Source: Zoogloea oryzae
GTDB taxonomy: Bacteria; Pseudomonadota; Gammaproteobacteria; Burkholderiales; Rhodocyclaceae
Direction of reading: 5' to 3'
NCBI RefSeq assembly: GCF_030161255.1
Contig: NZ_BSPX01000011.1
Location: 11,127 to 75,126, forward strand
Length of the DNA: 64,000 nucleotides
A model generated the notes under the pieces. It was not told the DNA's origin, made no database searches, and saw only the letters and a list, made by a program, of their open reading frames with translations. The position numbers and the translations under genes were made by a program. This document shows, piece after piece, positions 24,933 to 33,139 of the stretch (its first letter is position 1; each line of letters begins with the position of its first letter).

Positions 24933-26000
24933 TTAGTGGGGGAAAGGCCACAGGCGGAGCTTCTCCTTGGCGATCTGCCACAGGCGGGCGAGGCCGTGGG
25001 GTTCGACGATCAGGAAGAAGATGATCAGCCCGCCGAACACGATCAGCTGGAAGTTGGACACGAAGCCCGCCCCCAGGGACTGGCCGAAGATCATCGGCAC
25101 AAAGTTGTCCAGGAAGATCGGCAGCAGCACGATGAAGGCCGCCCCGAGGAAGGAGCCCATGATCGAGCCGACCCCGCCGATGATGATCATGAAGAGGATC
25201 TTGAACGACAGGTCGAGGTTGAAGGCTTCAGGCTCGACGGTGCCGATGTAGGTGTAGGCGTAGAGCGCGCCGGCCACGCCGCAGTAGAAGGAGCTCACCG
25301 CAAAGGCCAGCAGCTTGGTGCGCATCAGGCGGAAGCCGATCACCTGGGCCGCCACGTCCATGTCGCGCACCGCCATCCAGGCCCGGCCGGTGGAGGAGCG
25401 GACCATGTTCTTGGCCAGCAGCGCCATCACCACCACGATCAGGAAGGTGAGGATGTACTTGGCCTCCGGCGAGGCGAAGGTGTAGCCGAGGATGGTCACG
25501 TCCTGGGCGGTGACGACGCCCGACGACGAGTTGTTGGAGAACCACGGAAACTTCACCAGCGCCCACACGATGAAGAACTGCGCCGCGAGGGTCGCCACCG
25601 CCAGGTAGAAGCCCTTGATGCGCAAACTGGGTAGCCCGAACAGGATGCCCACCAGCGCCGCCGTGGCCCCGGCAAGCACCAGCGCCACCAGAAACGGCAT
25701 GCCGTCGATGCGCAGGATGAAGTTGTAGGCCGCGAAGGCCCCCACGGCCATGAAGGCCGCCGACCCGAGGGACAACTGCCCCGCGTAGCCGGTGAGGATG
25801 TTCAGGCCCAGCGCGGCGAGGGAGAAGATCAGCACCGGAATGAGGATGGCCTTGAGCCAGTACTGGTCGGCGAGCAGCGGCACCGCCACGCCGAACACCA
25901 GCATCAGCACCCAGAACCCGATGCGGTCCTGGCGGATCGGAAAGATCCGGGCATCTTCGGCATAACTGGCCTTGAACTGGCCGGCTTCACGGTAAAGCAT
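24933..26000 (-). CDS. LivM-type ABC transporter permease
   Basis: A 355-aa integral membrane permease with about nine hydrophobic segments. It contains LGLNILTGYAGQLSLGSAAFMAVGAFAAY, the LivM hallmark, and the cytoplasmic EAA-like loop GRAWMAVRDMDVAAQVIGFRLMRTKLLAFAVSSFYCGVAGAL. An N-terminal extension (MLYREAGQFKASYAEDARIFP) of about 25 residues is typical of this HAAT subgroup. RBS GGAGAAGGAGA precedes the ATG. It would pair with the LivH-type permease upstream. Confidence 0.87.
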   Translation of the reverse strand: MLYREAGQFKASYAEDARIFPIRQDRIGFWVLMLVFGVAVPLLADQYWLKAILIPVLIFSLAALGLNILTGYAGQLSLGSAAFMAVGAFAAYNFILRIDGMPFLVALVLAGATAALVGILFGLPSLRIKGFYLAVATLAAQFFIVWALVKFPWFSNNSSSGVVTAQDVTILGYTFASPEAKYILTFLIVVVMALLAKNMVRSSTGRAWMAVRDMDVAAQVIGFRLMRTKLLAFAVSSFYCGVAGALYAYTYIGTVEPEAFNLDLSFKILFMIIIGGVGSIMGSFLGAAFIVLLPIFLDNFVPMIFGQSLGAGFVSNFQLIVFGGLIIFFLIVEPHGLARLWQIAKEKLRLWPFPH

Positions 26001-26020
26001 GGGTGGGTCTCCTTCTCCGC

Positions 26021-26446
26021 TCAGGCAGCGGTCCGCTGCTGGCTGACAGTCTTGTTATGGTGTTCGGCAATGGCCTCTGCGGGGCGCGCGGGCTGGGATG
26101 CATCAACACGCAGGAAGCATGCAGGCTGGCGAGGACGCTGTTGCGCGCTCAAACCCTTTGTTTCGGTGCTGCGAAGAAACACTTCGTCGCTGCTAAGAAA
26201 GGTTGCAGCGCTGCGAAGAAACGTCGCGTCGGTGCGAAGAAAGGTTTCAGCCTCAAACATAAGGGTTTCGCTCGCCAAACCTTTATGTTGACGGTCGAAC
26301 ATAAACACTTCGCCCTCGAACATAAGCAGTTCACCCTTAAACAAAGACCTTTCGCCCGCCAGCATCGACTGTCTGATCGCGGAAGAAGGCTTCGCGGCGG
26401 CCAGGCCCTTCATCGTCGCGGCGCCAGAGGCATGAAATCGGTTCAT
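26021..26446 (-). CDS. Small heptad-repeat protein of unknown function inside the liv operon
   Basis: A 141-aa open frame lying between the LivH- and LivM-type genes, 14 bases after the former and 20 before the latter. ATG 26446 (MNRFHASG) follows a good AGGAG at 8 bases spacing. Residues about 30-99 are ten imperfect heptads, for example KGELLMF, EAETFLR and SDEVFLR, encoded by a 21-base DNA period. The repeat DNA is clearly poorer in G+C than the flanking genes and its reading direction is ambiguous: the + strand also has an open frame with AAKK/EHKH heptads. The RBS and operon position favour the - strand. There is no signal peptide or membrane segment. No family recognised; it may be an expanded minisatellite that is translated. 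Confidence 0.5.
   Translation of the reverse strand: MNRFHASGAATMKGLAAAKPSSAIRQSMLAGERSLFKGELLMFEGEVFMFDRQHKGLASETLMFEAETFLRTDATFLRSAATFLSSDEVFLRSTETKGLSAQQRPRQPACFLRVDASQPARPAEAIAEHHNKTVSQQRTAA
26153..26362. repeat. 21-base tandem repeat array
   Basis: About ten degenerate tandem copies of a 21-base unit, such as GCTGCGAAGAAACGTCGCGTC and, further on, the diverged form CTCGAACATAAGCAGTTCACC. The period fits seven codons, and the array underlies the heptads of the small protein gene. It is AT-rich compared with its surroundings. Confidence 0.75.
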
Positions 26447-26460
26447 CGCCTTGCTCCTGG

Positions 26461-27387
26461 TCACACGCGGTCGATGTGCTTCTCGCCGAACAGCCCTTCG
26501 GGGCGCACGAGCAGGAAGGCCAGGGCCAGCATGTAGGGGAACCAGCCTTCGATGCCGCCTCCCACGAACGGGCCCACATACACTTCGGCCAGCTTTTCGG
26601 AGGCGCCGATGATGAGGCCGCCGACGATGGCGCCGGGCACCGAGGTGAAGCCGCCGAGGATGAGCACCGGCAGCGCCTTGAGGGCCGTGAAGGTGAGGGC
26701 GAACTGCACGCCGTTGCGGGCGCCCCAGATCATCCCGGCCACCAGCGCCACGAAGCCCGCCACCGCCCACACCACGCGCCAGATGGTCTGCAGCGGGATG
26801 CCGATGGACAGCGCGGCCTGGTGGTCATCGGCCACCGCCCGCAGGGCCCGGCCCACCTTGGTGTATTGGAACAGCAGGGCCAGCAGCGCCACCAGCGAGG
26901 CGGCCACGCCCGCGGCGAAGAGGTCGAACTTGGAGACGCCGATCTCGTAGTTGTCCATCAGCCAGGCGATGGGCTCATCGACGATGCCCAGATCCAGCCC
27001 GCGCACGGTGGCGCCCCAGGTCATCTGGGCGAGGCCCTCGATCACGTAGGTGAGGCCGATGGTGGCCATGAAGAGCGTGATGTGCGGCTGATTGACGAGG
27101 GGCCGCAGCACGATGCGCTCGGTGAGCGAACCGAGCACGATCATCGCGATGAAGGCCAGCAGGAAGGCCAGCCAGAACACCCCGCTGCTGTCCGCCTCCA
27201 GCCCCAGCCAGCCGGGCAGCACCTCCTGAAAGCCGACGAAGGTGAGCGCGGCGAAGAACACCATCGCCCCCTGGGCGAAGTTGAACACCCCCGAGGCCTT
27301 GTAGATCAGCACGAAACCGAGGGCCACCAGGGCGTACATGACGCCCGACAGCAGGCCGCCGATCAGTACTTCGATGAAAAATTGCAT
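26461..27387 (-). CDS. LivH-type ABC transporter permease
   Basis: A 308-aa inner-membrane permease with about eight hydrophobic segments. MQFFIEVLIGGLLSGVMYALVALGFVLIYKASGVFNFAQGAM is the LivH N-terminal hallmark; TKVGRALRAVADDHQAALSIGI is the EAA-like ATPase contact loop, and FTSVPGAIVGGLIIG the conserved late segment. RBS GGAGAG precedes the ATG. A three-unit REP-like element separates it from the LivG-type gene. Confidence 0.88.
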   Translation of the reverse strand: MQFFIEVLIGGLLSGVMYALVALGFVLIYKASGVFNFAQGAMVFFAALTFVGFQEVLPGWLGLEADSSGVFWLAFLLAFIAMIVLGSLTERIVLRPLVNQPHITLFMATIGLTYVIEGLAQMTWGATVRGLDLGIVDEPIAWLMDNYEIGVSKFDLFAAGVAASLVALLALLFQYTKVGRALRAVADDHQAALSIGIPLQTIWRVVWAVAGFVALVAGMIWGARNGVQFALTFTALKALPVLILGGFTSVPGAIVGGLIIGASEKLAEVYVGPFVGGGIEGWFPYMLALAFLLVRPEGLFGEKHIDRV

Positions 27388-27450
27388 CTGCCTCTCTCCT
27401 CTGCGGCGGGTCGGGCCGGATTGCCCGCTGCCGCTTCTTCTGTCGTTCGG

Positions 27451-27574
27451 TGTCGGGTTACTGCGCCACCCCGACCTGCGGTGCTTCAGATGTCGGGTTA
27501 CGCTGCGCCAACCCGACCTACGTCGGCATCGCTCCTTGCGTAGGTCGGGTTGGCCCGAAGGGCGTAACCCGACA
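27451..27574. repeat. REP-like palindromes, type 2, three units
   Basis: Three related units of the GTCGGGTTA...TAACCCGAC type at 27451-27478 (degenerate), 27491-27521 and 27539-27574, alternating in orientation, fill the gap between the LivH- and LivG-type genes. Confidence 0.8.
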
Positions 27575-27581
27575 TCCCCGG

Positions 27582-28364
27582 CTAATGGGACGTGCCCAGG
27601 TAAGCCTTGATCACTTCCGGGTTGTTCTTCACTTCGTCCGGTGCGCCATCGCCGATCTTCTTGCCGTAGTCGAGCACCACCACGCGGTCGGAGATGTCCA
27701 TCACCACGCCCATGTCGTGCTCGATGAGGACGATGGTGGTGCCGTAGTGGTCATTCACGTCGAGGATGAAGCGGCACATGTCCTGCTTCTCTTCCACGTT
27801 CATGCCGGCCATGGGTTCGTCGAGGAGCAGGATGTCCGGCTCGGCGGCGAGCGCCCGGGCCAGCTCGACGCGCTTCTGCAGGCCATAGGGCAGGCGGCCC
27901 ACCGGCGTCTTGCGGATGTTCTGGATCTCGAGGAACTCGATCACCTCTTCCACCTTGATGCGGTGCGCGATCTCTTCCTTCTGCGCGGCGCCCCAGTAGA
28001 GCGCGTGCTGCAGGAAGTTGCACTTCATCTTGAGGTTGCGCCCGGTCATGATGTTGTCGAGCACGGTCATGCCCTTGAACAGCGCGATGTTCTGGAAGGT
28101 GCGGGCGATGCCCTGCTCGGCCGCCTCGTGGGGCTCCATCTTCTTGCGCAGCGCACCCTTGAAGAAGATCTGGCCTTCCTGGGGGTGATACACGCCGTTG
28201 ATGACGTTGAGCATCGAGCTCTTGCCGGCGCCGTTGGGGCCGATGATGGAGCGGATCTCGTGCTGCTTCACGTTGAAGCTGATGTCGGTGAGCGCCTTCA
28301 CGCCGCCGAAACGCAGGGAGATGTTCTGGAGGTCGACGATCACGTCGCCAATCTGTCTGGCCAT
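27582..28364 (-). CDS. LivG-type ABC transporter ATP-binding protein
   Basis: A 260-aa ATPase. Walker A GPNGAGKSS, Q-loop RTFQNIALF, signature region LPYGLQKRVELARALA (the canonical SGGQ is YGLQ, as common in LivG homologues of this branch), Walker B ILLLDEPMAGM and H-loop LIEHDMGVVM are seen. The LivG-specific insert around NLKMKCNFLQHALYWG and the C-terminal EVIKAYLGTSH are present. It forms the ATPase pair with the LivF-type protein. The stop of the upstream acyl-CoA synthetase gene lies 12 bases away. Confidence 0.88.
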   Translation of the reverse strand: MARQIGDVIVDLQNISLRFGGVKALTDISFNVKQHEIRSIIGPNGAGKSSMLNVINGVYHPQEGQIFFKGALRKKMEPHEAAEQGIARTFQNIALFKGMTVLDNIMTGRNLKMKCNFLQHALYWGAAQKEEIAHRIKVEEVIEFLEIQNIRKTPVGRLPYGLQKRVELARALAAEPDILLLDEPMAGMNVEEKQDMCRFILDVNDHYGTTIVLIEHDMGVVMDISDRVVVLDYGKKIGDGAPDEVKNNPEVIKAYLGTSH

Positions 28365-28376
28365 GGTCGCTCTCCG

Positions 28377-30347
28377 TCAGGCCGCTTTCCGCGCGGGCGG
28401 AAAGATCTTGGCGTCCTCGATACGCAGGTCGGCGGACACCTTGTTGGTGCGGCCGTCCTCGTAGGTCACCTGGGTTTCGATGAACTGGCTCTTCTTGCCG
28501 CCGTAAAGGGCGTCGATGAGTACCGCGTACTTCTCGGCCACGAAGTTGCGGCGGACCTTGCGGGTGCGGGTCAGCTCGCCGTCGTCGGCGTCGAGTTCCT
28601 TGTGGAGCACGAGGAAGCGCTTGATCTGCGAATCACACATCTTGGGATCGGCGGCGAGATCGGCATTCACCTGCTCGACGCACTCGCGGATCAGGTCGTA
28701 CACCTGCGGCTGACAGGCGAGGTCGGTGTAGCCCGAGTAAGCCATGCCCTTCCGCTCGGCCCAGTTGCCCACGGCTTCCAGGTCGATGTTCACAAACGCG
28801 GTGACGAAATCACGGCCGTTGCCAAAGCACACGACTTCCTTGATGTGCTGGAAGAACTTGAGCTTGTTCTCGATGTAGTTGGGCGCAAACATGCCGCCGC
28901 TGGTGAGCTTGCCCACGTCCTTGGCGCGATCGATGATCTTCAGGTGGCCGTCGGCGTCGAAGAAGCCTGCGTCGCCGGTCATGAAGTAGCCCTCGGCGTT
29001 GATGGATTCGGCGGTGGCATCCGGGCGCTTGTAGTAGGCCTTGAGCAGCATCGGGCCACGCACCAGGATCTCGCCGTTGTCGGCCAGCTTGACCTCGACA
29101 TTCGGCGCCGGGGTGCCGACGGAATCGAGCTTGATCTGGCCATCGGGCTGCAGGCACACGTAGGCGCAGGTCTCGGTCTGGCCGTAGAGCTGCTTGAGGT
29201 TGATGCCGATGGAGCGGTAGAAGCGGAACAGATCGGGCCCGATGGCCGCGCCGGCGGTGTAGGCCACGCGGATGCGGCTCATGCCGAGCACGTTCTTGAG
29301 CGGGCCGTAGATCATCAGGTTGCCGAGCCAGTACTGCAGGCGGTCGCCGCCGGAGACCGGCTTGCCGTCGAGGATGTCCGCGCCGCAGCGGCGGGCCACG
29401 TCCATGAAGTGGGCGAACAGCTTGCGCTTGATGCCGCCGGCGTCTTCCATGCGGATCATCACCTGGGTGAGCAGGTTCTCGAAGACTCGCGGCGGAGCGA
29501 AGTAGTAGGTGGGGCCGATCTCGCGCAGGTCGTTCATCACCGTCTCGCCCGATTCCGGGCAGTTGATGGTGAAGCCGGCCACCAGCGCCTGGGCGTAGGA
29601 GAACAGGTGATCGCCCACCCACGCCATCGGCAGGTAGGAGAGGATGTCGTCCTCGTCCGAAAGCTTGTCGAACTGGCAGCCGCCCTGGGCCGCGGCAATG
29701 AAGGCACCGTGGGTCTGGCACACGCCCTTCGGCTTGCCGGTGGTGCCCGAGGTGTAGAGCATCACCGACACGTCGTCGGGGCTGCCCTTGTCGATCTCGT
29801 TGCCGAGGAAGTCCGGGTGGTTGCGGTCGTGGATGCGGCCCATCTCGAGGACTTCATCCAGGCCGTGCAGGAAGGTCTGGTTATAGTGGCGCAGGCCGCG
29901 GGGGTCGTCGTAGATGACGTGCTCGAGGAGGGGCAGGCCCTCCTTGATCTCGAGCATCTTGTCCACCTGCTCCTGGTCCTCGACGCAGGCGAAGCGGATC
30001 TCCGCGTCCTGCATCACGTAGGACATCTCCTGGGCTACCGCGTCCTGGTACATCATCACCGGGATGCCGCCCAGGCACTGGCAGGCCGCCACCGACCAGT
30101 ACAGCCGCGGCCGGTTGTCGCCGACCACCGCCAGGCGGTCGCCGCGCTTGAAGCCCAGCTCGGCCAGCCCGCTGGCAATGGCGCGCACCCGCTCGGCCAC
30201 TTCGGCCCAGGTGTAGGTTTGCCAGATGCCGTATTCCTTTTCGCGCATCGCCGGCCGATTGGGCCGCTGCCGGGCGTGGTGCATCAGCAGGCGCGGAAAG
30301 GTATCCAGGCTGCCCATCTCGGCCGAACTCTCGCCGGTGTTTGCCAT
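28377..30347 (-). CDS. AMP-dependent long-chain/aromatic acyl-CoA synthetase
   Basis: A 656-aa adenylate-forming ligase, first gene of the operon. The start ATG 30347 has GGAGGAGG at 6 bases; ATG 30353 would lie directly on that site. Motifs in order: A3 P-loop LYTSGTTGKPKG (near residue 197), A5 LYGQTETCAYVC, A7 GYFMTGDAGFFD and A8 IIDRAKDVGKLTSGG, as in FadD/FAA1-like enzymes. The family converts carboxylic acids to acyl-CoA with ATP. Together with the ABC transporter and the PaaK-like ligase, it suggests import and activation of an aromatic or fatty acid; the true substrate is unknown. Confidence 0.87.
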   Translation of the reverse strand: MANTGESSAEMGSLDTFPRLLMHHARQRPNRPAMREKEYGIWQTYTWAEVAERVRAIASGLAELGFKRGDRLAVVGDNRPRLYWSVAACQCLGGIPVMMYQDAVAQEMSYVMQDAEIRFACVEDQEQVDKMLEIKEGLPLLEHVIYDDPRGLRHYNQTFLHGLDEVLEMGRIHDRNHPDFLGNEIDKGSPDDVSVMLYTSGTTGKPKGVCQTHGAFIAAAQGGCQFDKLSDEDDILSYLPMAWVGDHLFSYAQALVAGFTINCPESGETVMNDLREIGPTYYFAPPRVFENLLTQVMIRMEDAGGIKRKLFAHFMDVARRCGADILDGKPVSGGDRLQYWLGNLMIYGPLKNVLGMSRIRVAYTAGAAIGPDLFRFYRSIGINLKQLYGQTETCAYVCLQPDGQIKLDSVGTPAPNVEVKLADNGEILVRGPMLLKAYYKRPDATAESINAEGYFMTGDAGFFDADGHLKIIDRAKDVGKLTSGGMFAPNYIENKLKFFQHIKEVVCFGNGRDFVTAFVNIDLEAVGNWAERKGMAYSGYTDLACQPQVYDLIRECVEQVNADLAADPKMCDSQIKRFLVLHKELDADDGELTRTRKVRRNFVAEKYAVLIDALYGGKKSQFIETQVTYEDGRTNKVSADLRIEDAKIFPPARKAA

Positions 30348-30435
30348 CCCCATCCTCCTCCGGTCTTGTCTCGCGTCGTGCCCGCAGTCCGGAAACGGCC
30401 GCGGATAGTGTGTTTTGTGACGTGAGGACAGTCTG

Positions 30436-30450
30436 GCAAACCATGTTTGC
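30436..30450. promoter_or_regulatory. Candidate operator upstream of the liv/CoA-ligase operon
   Basis: GCAAAC-CAT-GTTTGC, a 6-base inverted repeat, lies about 90 bases upstream of the operon's first start codon, in the AT-rich part of the gap (30348-30523). The size and place suit an operator for a TetR/GntR-type regulator, but no regulator gene is adjacent and the -35/-10 boxes are not clear. Confidence 0.3.
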
Positions 30451-30523
30451 TCAACTGTTTTTCAAATGTACGGAATTGTGAGTGAGGTACGGCGAGGTGT
30501 AATTCGGCCAGCCGGCCCGGACG

Positions 30524-31303
30524 TCAGGGCGTGCCCGGAAGAATGCCGAGGGCCTTGAGGGAGGCCTTGGTCAGCGCCGGTCGCAAGGCCAGATCGGCCG
30601 GATTGCGAACAGTGATGTTGGTCGCGAAGACCCAGGTGTCGTCCGGGGTTTCCACGTAGCCCACGTACCAGCCGATCTGCGGCGTGGCGCGGGCGGCCCA
30701 GCCGGTCTTGGCGTAGAGGGCGTAGGCCGGCGTGCGCTCGGCGAGCATCACGGCCTTGAGGGTGGCGTAGTGCCCGGCACTGAAGGGCAGCTGCTGGCGG
30801 ATAACCTGCTTGAGAAAGGCCACCTGCTCCTGCGCGCTGATCTGCAGCGAACCATCCAGCCAGAAGGCCGTGGTGTCGAAGGGCTCGGTGAGCTGGCCGT
30901 AGCCGGCGTCGCGGATGTAGCGGCGGTAGGCGTCGTCGCCGACCCGTGCGGCCATCTGCTGGTAGCACCACACGCAGGACACCCGGAAGGCGCTGGCGAG
31001 GGTCTGGTCGCGGTTCCAGTCGGGGATGTCGTGCGGCTGGCCGTCCCACTTGAGCACGCTGTCGGCGGTGATGGCCTTTTCTTCCAGGGCGATCAGGGTA
31101 TTGAAGACCTTGAAGGTGGACGCACAGGCAAAGCGCTGCGCCGCCCGGGCGTCGCCGTGGATGAAGCTGTGGCCGTCGCTCAGCGCGCTCACCACCAGCG
31201 TCCCCTCGACTTGCTGGCCGGCAAACACCGCAGCGATGCGCGTGTCCTCGGCTGAGGCGCTGTGGGCGAAGGCGAAAAGGGCAGCACAGACGAGTCGTTT
31301 CAC
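30524..31303 (-). CDS. Class D (OXA-type) beta-lactamase
   Basis: A 259-aa exported serine beta-lactamase that hydrolyses beta-lactams in the periplasm. The signal peptide is MKRLVCAALFAFAHSASA. Class D motifs are in order: S62-T-F-K65 (acylation Ser and the Lys that becomes carboxylated), S109-C-V111, Y135-G-Q137 in place of the usual YGN, W148 (the OXA Trp that supports the carboxylated Lys) and K199-T-G201 followed by Trp. Length is normal for the class. It stands alone, with no integron or insertion sequence nearby, so it is probably an intrinsic chromosomal enzyme. Confidence 0.9.
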   Translation of the reverse strand: MKRLVCAALFAFAHSASAEDTRIAAVFAGQQVEGTLVVSALSDGHSFIHGDARAAQRFACASTFKVFNTLIALEEKAITADSVLKWDGQPHDIPDWNRDQTLASAFRVSCVWCYQQMAARVGDDAYRRYIRDAGYGQLTEPFDTTAFWLDGSLQISAQEQVAFLKQVIRQQLPFSAGHYATLKAVMLAERTPAYALYAKTGWAARATPQIGWYVGYVETPDDTWVFATNITVRNPADLALRPALTKASLKALGILPGTP

Positions 31304-31365
31304 GGGACGGGCGCAGGCGTGGCTGGCCCATCATTCTAGCGGTGCGGCGCCCGATGTCGGCCATG

Positions 31366-31388
31366 AAAACGCCGCGGTCAGGCGGCGT
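31366..31388 (-). terminator. Terminator after the small exported protein gene
   Basis: On the - strand a 7-base stem ACGCCGC / GCGGCGT with a 6-base loop is followed by TTTT, 28 bases downstream of the gene at 31416-31757. Confidence 0.6.
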
Positions 31389-31415
31389 GGGGTGAAACGA
31401 CGATCGGGCTGGCGG

Positions 31416-31757
31416 TCAATTGGTGTCGCGGCCTCCGATCGGGCCAAGCTGCTGGTTCAGATCGGACCAGGCCGACCCGCCGTAGTAGCTGCCGTAATAC
31501 GAGCCCGGATAGGTGTCGCCACTGCGGTAAGCCGCGTCGTCCTTCATCATGTCGCTCCGGACCGGGCCTTGCGAGCCGCCTGCAGCAGTGGGCTCCATGC
31601 TGTCGTAGGGATCACTCCCCATCGCCCGATGCTGGCTCATTTCGTAAGAAAAGGCCTGCAGGCTGTCATAAAGATCGGCTGCGCCGGCGGGCGCGACGGC
31701 CAGAACGCTTCCCATCAGGAATCCGGCACCGATTTTCGCCAAGAGACTCTTTTTCAT
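31416..31757 (-). CDS. Small exported protein, unknown function
   Basis: A 113-aa protein with a clear signal peptide (MKKSLLAKIGAGFLMGSVLAVAPAGA|ADLY) and RBS GGAGG 6 bases before the ATG. The mature part of about 87 aa is low in hydrophobics, with YDSLQAFSYEMSQ near its start and a Gly/Tyr/Ser-rich segment (GSYYGSYYGGSAWSDL) near its end. No cysteines in the mature part. No family recognised. It has its own terminator, so it is probably a monocistronic gene. Confidence 0.7.
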   Translation of the reverse strand: MKKSLLAKIGAGFLMGSVLAVAPAGAADLYDSLQAFSYEMSQHRAMGSDPYDSMEPTAAGGSQGPVRSDMMKDDAAYRSGDTYPGSYYGSYYGGSAWSDLNQQLGPIGGRDTN

Positions 31758-31975
31758 GTTGTCCTCCGTTGAGTGTTCCTCCCTGAAAAAGAGTGGTGGA
31801 ACGACCCCCGGATCACCCCGGAAACCGCTCCGGACCGCGGACGGGCAGGTTGATGCCCACCCGCGGTGACCACCGGATCATGCCGCCCGAGGGGCTGGCC
31901 TGGATCGGCTTCGGTCACTGTTTCATCATAGTCGACGGATTTACTCAACAAAGGAGAATCGCCACGCCGGGGCGA

Positions 31976-32941
31976 TCACTTGGCGGCGGTGCGCAGCGGG
32001 CCGCTGCCCCGCTCGGGCGGCACCACGTCGTCCAGTGCCAGCAGGGCCAGCACGCCGGCCACCAGCGAGCGGTGCGCCAGCGGGGTGTTGGCGTACCAGC
32101 GGGAGAGATAGCTGCGCAGGCTGCTGCGGGCGTCGTCGGGGTCGAGGTTCATGTAGCCGAGGGCCTGCCAGTTTTCCGGGTTGCGCTCGAAGAGGGGCAG
32201 CAGCAGGTTGGCCAGCACCTCGTTCTTCTCGCGCAGATAGGGGTTATGGCGCAGCTCGTCCTCGTGGGCCTGCAGCCAGGCGGCCAGCGGCGCGTCGGGG
32301 GGCAGGCGGCGGTGGCCTTCGGAGACCAGCAGGTCGAAGAAGCGCCGCAGCCGGTCGGCCTCGCCCGCCCATTCGGGCCCCGGCGGCTCGGCCTCCCAGC
32401 GCTGGGCGAGATGGCGCAGGGTGAACAGGGAGGCCGTCTCGCAGAGGGTTTCCTCGAACCACTGGTTGTCCCGCCGGGGCGGGCTGCCTGCCGGGTGGGC
32501 GTCGTGGTTGGACATCACGTGACACAGCTCGTGGGCGAACTCGTAGGCGTAGAGATGCCAGTTCTCGTCCCGGGCGTGCAGGCGGATGCGGAACTCGCCG
32601 CCGGGCCCGCGGCCGTAGAGCGCCATCGGCGGGCCGTCGGTGTGGGTGACGACGATGGGCGCGGTGAGCCCGCTCGGCAGGCGCGGCAGCAGTTCGTCGG
32701 CGACGGCGTTCAGCACCGTCTCGATGGATTCCTTGCGCCCGCGCCCCCAGCCGCCGCCCTGCACCTGAATGCTCAGGCCGAGCTTGCGGCCTTGGGATTT
32801 CTTGACCGGCACCTCGCCGCCGTCAGCCCAGGCCAGGGAGCACATCACCGAGGCCAGGATGAAGGGCACGCGCATGCCCCGCCGCAGCCAGTCGGCCGTG
32901 ACGGCATCACGGAAGAACGAGCGTCTGCGCTTCCTGTTCAT
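31976..32941 (-). CDS. Putative exported zinc metallopeptidase-like protein
   Basis: A 321-aa protein with an N-terminal basic/hydrophobic segment (RRGMRVPFILASVMCSLAWA) that fits a signal peptide. The motif H137-E-L-C-H141 is a zincin HExxH site, and WFEETLCE (residues 161-168) supplies a possible third-ligand Glu about 23-27 residues later, the gluzincin pattern. The C-terminal half is alpha-helical (EVLANLLLPLFERNPENWQALGYMNL). It is not assigned to a named family. Neighbours give no clue to substrate; peptidase activity is inference from the motif. Confidence 0.65.
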   Translation of the reverse strand: MNRKRRRSFFRDAVTADWLRRGMRVPFILASVMCSLAWADGGEVPVKKSQGRKLGLSIQVQGGGWGRGRKESIETVLNAVADELLPRLPSGLTAPIVVTHTDGPPMALYGRGPGGEFRIRLHARDENWHLYAYEFAHELCHVMSNHDAHPAGSPPRRDNQWFEETLCETASLFTLRHLAQRWEAEPPGPEWAGEADRLRRFFDLLVSEGHRRLPPDAPLAAWLQAHEDELRHNPYLREKNEVLANLLLPLFERNPENWQALGYMNLDPDDARSSLRSYLSRWYANTPLAHRSLVAGVLALLALDDVVPPERGSGPLRTAAK

Positions 32942-33139
32942 GTCACCCGCGATCCGGCGACGGAGCCGGCCGGATGCCCGCCCCTCGTTCCATCATAGAT
33001 CGCCCCGAAAGAATGCCAAGACGACCGGCAATCCGCCCTCCGAGTGCCAATTAGCACACAAAGTCTCACCCACCGTGGGCGTTATCATCGGATGTGATCC
33101 GTTCTCGTCACACTTTTTCACCTCCGGATCGGCCCCTAG

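Noticed and set aside
26153..26362. CRISPR array
   Set aside because: The 21-base units are contiguous and degenerate, with no spacers, and there are no cas genes.
26003..26536. The + strand frame with AAKK/EHKH heptads as the real gene of the repeat region
   Set aside because: It runs against the operon, overlaps the start of LivM and the end of LivH, and lacks a good RBS; the - strand frame fits the gap better. Not fully excluded.
27450..30425. A 991-codon open frame on the + strand opposite the synthetase and LivG genes
   Set aside because: Runs through REP-like DNA and antisense to two clear genes; low-complexity translation and no RBS.
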